Source: an uncultured Planctomycetaceae bacterium (lineage in GTDB: Bacteria > Planctomycetota > Planctomycetia > Gemmatales > Gemmataceae). Taken from it: a stretch of DNA of 50,394 bases. Of the stretch, positions 44,077-50,394 are shown piece after piece. The DNA lies in the NCBI GenBank assembly GCA_937888715.1, contig CALARU010000198.1, positions 1-50,394 on the forward strand. Reading direction: 5' to 3'. The notes below the pieces were generated by a model. That model was not told where the DNA came from, ran no database searches, and worked only from the letters and a program-made list of their open reading frames with translations. A program made the position numbers and the translations under genes. Each line of letters starts with the position of its first letter. The stretch's first letter is position 1.

Positions 44077-47000
44077 ATGAATCCTCAAGACCCAGATGAA
44101 AAAAAGTCTGATTTCATTGAAACCATGTCTTTGGAATCTAGCGATTCCAAAGATGTACTCGCTACAAGATTTGTCGAAAATATTACCCCACCTGATTCCC
44201 TCCAGGTTGCACCTAATCTCACGAGTGGCAATCTACTGTTAAATCGTTTTTTAGTGCTTAAAGTACTGGGAGAGGGTTCCTTCGGAAAAGTTTTTCTTGC
44301 CAAGGATGAGCAGCTTGGCAGATTGGTTGCGGTTAAGGTTTTCAAGCGCCCTGTGCAGGATAAAAAACAATTTGAAGTCTTCCTTTCGGAAGCAAGGATG
44401 CTTGCGAAATTAGATCATCCCAATATTGTTCCCGTGTATGATGTGATTAATTCTGAGTCTGAAGGGGTGTTCATCATTTCCAAATATTTGGATGGTGGAA
44501 GTTTGTCTGAGATTATTGCCAAGGGGTCTCATTCTTATCAAAATATTTCGAAATGGGTAGCAACTATAGCAGAAGCATTGCACCATGCCCATATGCGTGG
44601 CCTTGTGCACCGCGATATCAAGCCGGATAACATTCTTCTCGATTCCAAGGGGAATCTTTATATTGCAGATTTCGGGCTGGCCCTTAGTGAAGAATTATTT
44701 GGAAAGGTAACGGGATTGTTGGGAACACCAGCATACATGAGTCCTGAACAGGCATCGGGGTTGGCGCACATGGTGGACGGGCGCACGGATTTTTTTAGCT
44801 TAGGGATTATATTGTATGAAATGCTGACTGGTCGCAGGCCTTTTGAAGCAAAGACGATTTCTCTCACTCTGCAACAAATTATTAGGATTGAAGCCAAGCC
44901 GCCAAGGCAAATTAAAGACACCATTCCGAAAGAGTTGGAAAGGATATGCTTAAAAGCTTTAAGTAAAAACTTGAACAACCGATACCTTACGGGGCTCGAT
45001 TTTTCAGAAGACCTCCAAAATTATTTGAAACAAACTGATGTTGTACCTAGCATGAAAAATGCTGCGGAATTGAATGCAGCCAATCTTTCTGGGGTTTCTT
45101 CATTCCACGCTTCTTTATCTGGATCCGTGTCGAGTTGGACGAAGATTTCCAAAACCCCAGGAATGGATAGCGTTAACAAGATTTTGGAATCGGGTGCTTC
45201 ATTTTTGCAATCAGCCTTGGAGACCTCTGACAAGGAGTTTTCTTTTACCAGGCCTTTGCTAGAGCAGCATTTAAGTGATATTAAAGATGATACAAACGCA
45301 AAAACTAGGGTATTGCTCGCTCTTTTGCCCGCGGATCCATCCTATTCCAAGGCGTTACTTGAGCCTCTCCTGGTTGCAAAACCTCAAGACTATATTGTGA
45401 TGCGCCAGCGCCTTGCACCTTATGCGGAAATCGTGATCCCGCTTCTGGAGCAAAAATTCGCACAACTGCCAGATTCTGATTGCGCTATGAGTTTGCGAAT
45501 TGCAGGGGCACTAGCACTGTGGCGTTCTTCCTCACCCTTGCTGGATAAAATGTTGCCTTCAATTGTTGGTAAGCTTGTTTCACAGGATCTGATTTATCTT
45601 CAAGAGTGGGCGGAAATATTCAAACCCCTGCAAAAGTTACTAATTCATCGACTGGTTTCTTTCGGGCAGGAGCATTCGAACCCTTCTTCGAGCCGCAGTT
45701 ATGCCAATGCAATTGCGCTGGAATATGCAAGTGATAATGAAAGGGTATTGTTCCATTTGTTTGTCAGTGCAGATTACAGCATTATAAAAACAATCTTTAA
45801 AAAGATTGTTCCAGTTAAAGATAAAATGATCGCCTATCTTAAAAGATTTCGATCTGCGGTTGTTCCAGTAACTATTCCCCAAGAAAAAGTGAATGCTGAA
45901 ATACGCAAGGGCTTGGCTGCCTCTTTACAGTTGGCTCTAGGAGACGCTGAAGGATTCAGCATTTTTGCTAATTCATCAGACGCAACCTCTAGGAGCCAAG
46001 CGCAAACTTTTATTGGCGCACTTGGCGTAAGCGTTCAGATGCTTTTTGAAAAAATCCAGAAAGAAACAGATCTGGGAACCCGTGCAGCCTTGGTTCTTGC
46101 GCTGGGCGGTTTAAGTTTCGAAGATGTTTCCGAAGCGATAAAAAAACAGTTGAAAGATTATTTTCTCGATTTATATCAGAGCCATCCTGATTCTGGGTTG
46201 CATAGTGCCTTGGATTGGATATTAAGGCAAAAACTTGGCCTTGGCGCTGCCTGTGATAAATGCATTCGAGATCTTGAGCAGGTTTCTGAACCTGCAAAAA
46301 ATTGGAGTGTTAATTTTCTTGGGCAATGTTTTATTAATATAAATGGGCCTGTTCAATTCTTGATGGGGTCGCCCAAAGATGAACCCGATAGAGTTGAAAA
46401 CGAAAAGCTCCATGAAACTTTAATACCAAGGTCGTTTGCATTATCTCAAAAACTTATCACCATTGAACAATATTTGAAATTTAATCCGAGCTTTCAGGCT
46501 GGCAGAAACAATGCCAAGATTGCGGATAATCCCGTTGCGGGAATTTCTTGGTACCAAGCTGCAGAATATTGCAACTGGCTTAGTGAGCAGGAAAAAATCC
46601 ACCAATCCCAATGGTGTTATCTTCCTAATGAGAAGGGGTATTATGCAGGGGGAATGCGCCCCGCTAATGATTTTCTTAAGAAAAAAGGTTACCGTTTACC
46701 CACCGAGGCCGAGTGGGAATATTGTGCTAGGGCAGGTACGAAAACCCCATGGTTCTTCGGCGCTGATGGTGCACAAATTGATCAATTCTCCTACTATCAG
46801 ATTAATTCCAATAACCATTTATGGCCTGTCGGGCAATTAAAACCCAATAATCTTGGTTTTTTTGATATCGCAGGAAATCTCTATCAATGGACTCAGGATA
46901 TATTGCAGCCTTACAGTGATGCCCCAATCGTTGAAGATTCAAAGGTTGATTTGCGGGTTGTTGATGATCTGTCCACTAGAGTATTACGAGGTGGTGCATT

Positions 47001-47103
47001 TTATTACCCTAGGGATATTTTACGCTCTGCTTATCGGGGCGGTTTAAAACCTGATCAATCCAGCGATGGAAGTGGTTTCAGAATTGCCAGAACTTTATCT
47101 TAG
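44077..47103 (+). CDS. Ser/Thr protein kinase fused to a SUMF1 domain
   Basis: This 1008-aa protein has a kinase domain at about 55-325: G65-E-G-S-F-G70 loop, K87, E105, H178-R-D180-I-K-P-D-N, D198-F-G200 and S-P-E-Q. All catalytic residues are present, so it should be active. Residues about 370-745 look alpha-helical with HEAT-like repeats. Residues about 760-1008 are a SUMF1 domain with L-P-T-E-A-E-W-E-Y and V-L-R-G-G-A-F-Y-Y, lacking the cysteines of a formylglycine generator. No membrane helix is obvious. Planctomycetes have many kinases with sensory domains; the SUMF1 part may bind a ligand or partner. Confidence 0.93.
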   Translation: MNPQDPDEKKSDFIETMSLESSDSKDVLATRFVENITPPDSLQVAPNLTSGNLLLNRFLVLKVLGEGSFGKVFLAKDEQLGRLVAVKVFKRPVQDKKQFEVFLSEARMLAKLDHPNIVPVYDVINSESEGVFIISKYLDGGSLSEIIAKGSHSYQNISKWVATIAEALHHAHMRGLVHRDIKPDNILLDSKGNLYIADFGLALSEELFGKVTGLLGTPAYMSPEQASGLAHMVDGRTDFFSLGIILYEMLTGRRPFEAKTISLTLQQIIRIEAKPPRQIKDTIPKELERICLKALSKNLNNRYLTGLDFSEDLQNYLKQTDVVPSMKNAAELNAANLSGVSSFHASLSGSVSSWTKISKTPGMDSVNKILESGASFLQSALETSDKEFSFTRPLLEQHLSDIKDDTNAKTRVLLALLPADPSYSKALLEPLLVAKPQDYIVMRQRLAPYAEIVIPLLEQKFAQLPDSDCAMSLRIAGALALWRSSSPLLDKMLPSIVGKLVSQDLIYLQEWAEIFKPLQKLLIHRLVSFGQEHSNPSSSRSYANAIALEYASDNERVLFHLFVSADYSIIKTIFKKIVPVKDKMIAYLKRFRSAVVPVTIPQEKVNAEIRKGLAASLQLALGDAEGFSIFANSSDATSRSQAQTFIGALGVSVQMLFEKIQKETDLGTRAALVLALGGLSFEDVSEAIKKQLKDYFLDLYQSHPDSGLHSALDWILRQKLGLGAACDKCIRDLEQVSEPAKNWSVNFLGQCFININGPVQFLMGSPKDEPDRVENEKLHETLIPRSFALSQKLITIEQYLKFNPSFQAGRNNAKIADNPVAGISWYQAAEYCNWLSEQEKIHQSQWCYLPNEKGYYAGGMRPANDFLKKKGYRLPTEAEWEYCARAGTKTPWFFGADGAQIDQFSYYQINSNNHLWPVGQLKPNNLGFFDIAGNLYQWTQDILQPYSDAPIVEDSKVDLRVVDDLSTRVLRGGAFYYPRDILRSAYRGGLKPDQSSDGSGFRIARTLS

Positions 47104-47129
47104 TGGTGCTTAAATTGCTGAAACAAACA

Positions 47130-48275
47130 TTAGGCGGCAACTTTGTTTGTTGCGTTGCCTGATACAAATTTTGAAATTTGATCAAGCATACCTTGTTCAA
47201 AATTTTTCTGGTTGAAGGTTAGTGCAAATTTGCGTGCAGCATGACTGTTGTAGAAATTCTTTTCTTTATCAAATTCTTCGATGGCATTGGTCATGCATTC
47301 AACAGATGGTTCTGTAAAGAACAATCCGGTCGCTTCATTACCTGATTCGCGACCAATGATTGTTTCAGTAGCGCCACCTTTTCCTAAAGCTATGACTGGA
47401 GTACCGCAAGCTTGCGCTTCGACCGGAACAATTCCAAAATCTTCGAACCCAGGAAAGAGCAGGGCGCTGCATCGTTGCATGTGGTCGCGGATCGAGGCAT
47501 CTGCCTGCCAGCCAAGAAAATGCGTTTGCGGGCCTGCCAGTGATCGCAATCTTTTTTCGTCTTGCCCGGTGCCTATGATTACAAGCTTTTTCCCCAAGGC
47601 TTTGCATGATTCAATTGCAAGATCAATACGCTTATAGGGAGCGAAAGCAGAAACCACGAGATAAAAATCTTCGCGTTGGGTATTTGTAGGCGTATAGAAA
47701 TCGGTATCCACTGGTGGATATACCACCGAACTTTCACGTGAATAACAATCGTTTATTCTGTTTTGAATTGTTTTACTGATCGCAATAAAATGGTTCACTC
47801 TTTCAGATGTTTTTTTGTCCCATTCCCGAATGTGGTTCAACACTGGCGCAGCTAATCTCTTTTTCATGCTCGGCTTTTCGCCTGTTCCAAAGTAATCATC
47901 CCGCAAGTGCCATGCATATCTTACAGGCGTAAAACAATAACATAAATGTGGCACGCCCTTGGGTGGGATAACACCTTTTGCAACACAATGGCTTAGGCTG
48001 ACGACAAGATCGCAATCGGGAATTTTAATTGATTCGATGGCACTAGGCATGAAAGGTAGCAGATACCGATAGTAGTTATGGACGCCCGGAAGTTTTCCGA
48101 GCCAAGATGTTTGAGGTTTTAAATTTTCGATCGTGGGGCTGAGTGAGCCTTTTTTGTGAAGCAGTGTGTACAATTTCGCATCGGGAAATAGTTTGCATAA
48201 TGATTCGAGGCATTTTTCTCCACCCCGCATTCCCGTTAGCCAGTCATGAACAAAAACGATTCGTGGTTTCAACAT
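47130..48275 (-). CDS. Family 4 glycosyltransferase
   Basis: This 381-aa GT-B enzyme begins R-I-V-F-V-H-D-W-L-T-G-M-R-G-G-E-K, the acceptor-domain loop of GT4 enzymes, and contains the donor motif P-G-F-E-D-F-G-I-V-P-V-E-A-Q-A-C-G-T-P, with two Glu residues spaced E-X7-E. It transfers a sugar, probably mannose or similar, onto a lipid- or polymer-linked acceptor at the inner face of the membrane. It stands alone, convergent with the kinase gene (26-nt gap). Confidence 0.92.
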   Translation of the reverse strand: MLKPRIVFVHDWLTGMRGGEKCLESLCKLFPDAKLYTLLHKKGSLSPTIENLKPQTSWLGKLPGVHNYYRYLLPFMPSAIESIKIPDCDLVVSLSHCVAKGVIPPKGVPHLCYCFTPVRYAWHLRDDYFGTGEKPSMKKRLAAPVLNHIREWDKKTSERVNHFIAISKTIQNRINDCYSRESSVVYPPVDTDFYTPTNTQREDFYLVVSAFAPYKRIDLAIESCKALGKKLVIIGTGQDEKRLRSLAGPQTHFLGWQADASIRDHMQRCSALLFPGFEDFGIVPVEAQACGTPVIALGKGGATETIIGRESGNEATGLFFTEPSVECMTNAIEEFDKEKNFYNSHAARKFALTFNQKNFEQGMLDQISKFVSGNATNKVAA

Positions 48276-48438
48276 TGCACCTATTATCCCTGCAAAATTA
48301 AAAGGCGATGCAAGTGTACTTGGGGGCTGTTTTTTAAGCTAGACGAAGATCTTTTACGGTGGAAAGAGGATAGCGAATCTTGCCTAAACTTCCATTTTTG
48401 GTTTGAACATTAGTGAGAGTTATCTGCCCAGCAATAAC

Positions 48439-50394
48439 TTATTTGCCTGTTTTACCAAGGCTTTTCATGTATGCAAATAGATCTGCGATTTCTTGGTCTT
48501 TTGCCTCATCGAGCAATCCTGCTGGCATAATCGATTTTTGCGTTTGTTGCCTAAGGGATATCTCACCCCCAGATAGTCGTTGAGGCTCGCCCGTGGACGT
48601 TTGCAAAAGCACCCCATCCGCAGATTCGTAAACCACCAGACCCAAAATGATCTTACCTTTGGTTGTCGTGTATGCAATTGCGCGATAACGATTGGGCACA
48701 TCCTTGTCTGGATGGACGATCGCATTTAAAAGATCAAACCGGGAAAACCTTTGTGCAACTCCCTCGAGTGCTGGCCCCAGAGCCTGAGATCCTGAATGGC
48801 ATGATGCGCATTTAAGTTGAGTGAAGGTTTTCTTTCCTTTTGAAATATCGCCTTCCTCCCATTTGATTTTCTCAAAGCGGGTTTTCCATTGGTCCAGACT
48901 GATCCCGCCCGACATGGTCAAAGATGTTAAAAGTTTTGCATCATTGGCTTTGGCCCATGTAATCCATTCGTGCATTTGGTTAGGGGCAGGTGCATTGGTC
49001 CACTTCTTGCGTAAAAGAGAAAACACCTGATCCTGAAGAGGTTTGTATTTTGGTTCACTGGGAAGGTTTGGAAGTTTTTGCGCTAGAAGAAAATACTCGG
49101 CTTCGCCCAGGGGGGCAAGCTTATCAAGGGCAATAAGAATGTCAGGCAGATCATCATTCGAGATTTGGCGAAGAATAGTTGTAAATTTTTGTAGATCTTC
49201 CCTCACAGGATTTTTGGCAAGAATCTTGACTAGTATTTCGTCCAACCCATGCTCGCCCCAAAGCGCCCTAATTGCTGGAAACGATTCCGCTGGGGGTAGC
49301 AATTCCAAAACTCGCACGGACTGCGAATTCCAAGCTAGATCTGGTTTTGCCTGCATCTTTGTTGCAAATTTCTTGGCAGCATTCTTTTTCGCTTCTTTCA
49401 TCTCTCCCAGATAAATTGCATGATCGGGGTACCCAAAGTCATCTGAATTCGCTACCAAATTACTGAAATCCTTGTTGTTTTTGCAAAGATCTGCAAAAAT
49501 CTCTTGCAACCTTAATGGCCAGTTTCTGTCTCGCTTCATGCTCTTAAGGTCGAGCTCTGCCCCAAGATTTAACATCGCTTTGATGGCCTTTGGTTTTTGT
49601 TCCTCTGAAAAGGAAGATCCGGTTTGTGCGATGGATGCCAGAAGATGAATTTTTCTCACAGGATCATTTGAATGGCTTAACTGATCAAGAAGTAAGCTTA
49701 AGATTTTTTCGTCATTAAATTTCATTAGGCCAAAGGTTCGTTCTAATTCGAAATCAAGACCTGAGTCTCCGGATGGGTAAGAAAGAGCAAATAACTTCGT
49801 TTGTTCTATTGTTGGAGTCCACGATTCTTTAAGTTGTTTTATCGAATACCCCTCGCGGTAATTGCCGCGCTGCGAAATATTAGGAAGCTCACCCATTGCC
49901 ATTTGCATAATTCGAACTGAATCAAGCCTTGTTGCAAATGAGGCTTTTTTGTTCATGGTGTTTTCAAATGCAATTATTCCTGCTTTTGAGGGCTGCGATT
50001 TTGCCTGTGCCAGCCCCAAAGTGTTTGCAGCAATGGTATTGCTGGGATTAATGGTTACTCCTTCGCGCGCTTCAATCAACTTGGCGGTTGCATATCTGAT
50101 GAAACGATCTGGGTGATCAGCGTTGGCAGAAAAAATCTTATTAATGGACTCTGGGATTAGGGCAGTATCGAAACGGAGGGACTCAATCGCTTTTCTTCGT
50201 TCCAAAAGATTTGGTGCAGATGTTGCAGTTATTAATGCTTTTTCAGGGTTAATGGTTTTAAGCTTATAGGGCAGAGTGCTTGCAGAAATGGGATTTGTTT
50301 TGTGTTTGATGCGAAAAACAGAACCTTTGGTGCCTCGTCCCCCAATGCAAATAAATAATTCTCCAGTAATGGGGTTCATATCCACCGCAGTGGG
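48439..50394 (-). CDS. PVC-type c-type cytochrome protein, 5' end outside the window
   Basis: The frame is open to the right window edge (last in-frame codons read P-T-A-V-D-M-N-P-I-T-G-E-L), so the N-terminus is missing. The visible 651 residues include G-G-R-G-x-K-G-S-V-F-R-I, typical of a beta-propeller end, a long helical HEAT-like stretch, and a C-terminal cytochrome with C-A-S-C-H followed by G-P-A-L-E-G-V-A and a Met region (S-I-M-P-A-G-L-L). This is the layout of large planctomycete membrane-bound or secreted dehydrogenase-like cytochromes. No partner is visible in this window. Confidence 0.92.
   Translation of the reverse strand, partial: PTAVDMNPITGELFICIGGRGTKGSVFRIKHKTNPISASTLPYKLKTINPEKALITATSAPNLLERRKAIESLRFDTALIPESINKIFSANADHPDRFIRYATAKLIEAREGVTINPSNTIAANTLGLAQAKSQPSKAGIIAFENTMNKKASFATRLDSVRIMQMAMGELPNISQRGNYREGYSIKQLKESWTPTIEQTKLFALSYPSGDSGLDFELERTFGLMKFNDEKILSLLLDQLSHSNDPVRKIHLLASIAQTGSSFSEEQKPKAIKAMLNLGAELDLKSMKRDRNWPLRLQEIFADLCKNNKDFSNLVANSDDFGYPDHAIYLGEMKEAKKNAAKKFATKMQAKPDLAWNSQSVRVLELLPPAESFPAIRALWGEHGLDEILVKILAKNPVREDLQKFTTILRQISNDDLPDILIALDKLAPLGEAEYFLLAQKLPNLPSEPKYKPLQDQVFSLLRKKWTNAPAPNQMHEWITWAKANDAKLLTSLTMSGGISLDQWKTRFEKIKWEEGDISKGKKTFTQLKCASCHSGSQALGPALEGVAQRFSRFDLLNAIVHPDKDVPNRYRAIAYTTTKGKIILGLVVYESADGVLLQTSTGEPQRLSGGEISLRQQTQKSIMPAGLLDEAKDQEIADLFAYMKSLGKTGK

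Noticed and set aside
1-50394. CRISPR array or complete prophage
   Set aside because: No regularly spaced repeats and no capsid, tail, integrase or Cas genes were seen.

Overview
The window reads as chromosomal DNA of a planctomycete (Planctomycetota). The evidence is the set of family signatures that cluster in that phylum: a DUF1549/DUF1553 - DUF1501 - WD40 operon, a DUF1592 - DUF1552 pair with CxxCH haem motifs, a DUF1559 pilin-like protein next to a small lipoprotein, three SUMF1 (formylglycine-generating-enzyme fold) proteins of which one is fused to a Ser/Thr kinase, a PVC-type c-type cytochrome, and a cysteine-rich YTV-like exported protein. The order or genus cannot be fixed from this window.

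Layout. 1-2466 is an accessory patch: a remnant of a DUF1016 nuclease gene at the left edge, a tightly overlapped cassette (101 aa, 90 aa, full DUF1016/PD-(D/E)XK nuclease, 21-codon tail ORF), an inverted pair of REP-like palindromes, and a wrecked IS3-type OrfA. 2467-9277 is an export and redox block: a secreted SUMF1-alpha/beta-hydrolase fusion, a secreted thioredoxin-like/cytochrome c/copper-monooxygenase-like protein, an ABCG-type half-transporter and a companion membrane protein. 9381-10141 is a SUMF1 gene whose N-terminal end is broken. 10242-11758 holds a hairpin terminator and a DUF1559/lipoprotein pair. 11996-13469 is a short run of zinc ribbon, nucleoside deaminase and RNase H-like protein. 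13517-17497 carries two large secreted enzymes, a glycosidase with two discoidin domains and a zincin-cyclophilin fusion.

17594-19103 is a toxin-antitoxin graveyard: a Phd-like antitoxin followed by a beheaded VapC, then an antitoxin-VapC pair whose toxin is frameshifted and which sits between two 36-bp direct repeats, then a 33-bp tandem duplication ending in a hairpin.

19258-31724 is mostly housekeeping: secG - yicC - gmk - rpoZ, a membrane protein, ribBA, inositol-3-phosphate synthase with a sugar-phosphate isomerase-like partner, TerC, MgtC, an M3 oligoendopeptidase with a NUDIX protein, and a pentapeptide-repeat protein. 31755-40550 holds two planctomycete cytochrome/TAT clusters and a TPR protein. 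40604-41038 has a terminator, a LamG fragment, and tRNA-Met(CAT) with a good promoter on the minus strand. 41316-50394 has a multi-pass membrane protein, a PfkB kinase with a TTG start, the Cys-rich YTV-like protein, the kinase-SUMF1 fusion, a GT4 glycosyltransferase and a c-type cytochrome protein cut off by the window end.

How it fits together: much of the coding is for exported proteins with signal peptides, TAT signals, lipoboxes and haem or copper sites, as expected for planctomycete polymer degradation and cell-envelope chemistry. The most unusual material is the decayed accessory DNA at both ends of the first 20 kb and several multi-domain fusions. All functions are inferred from motifs read by eye; no database search was run.
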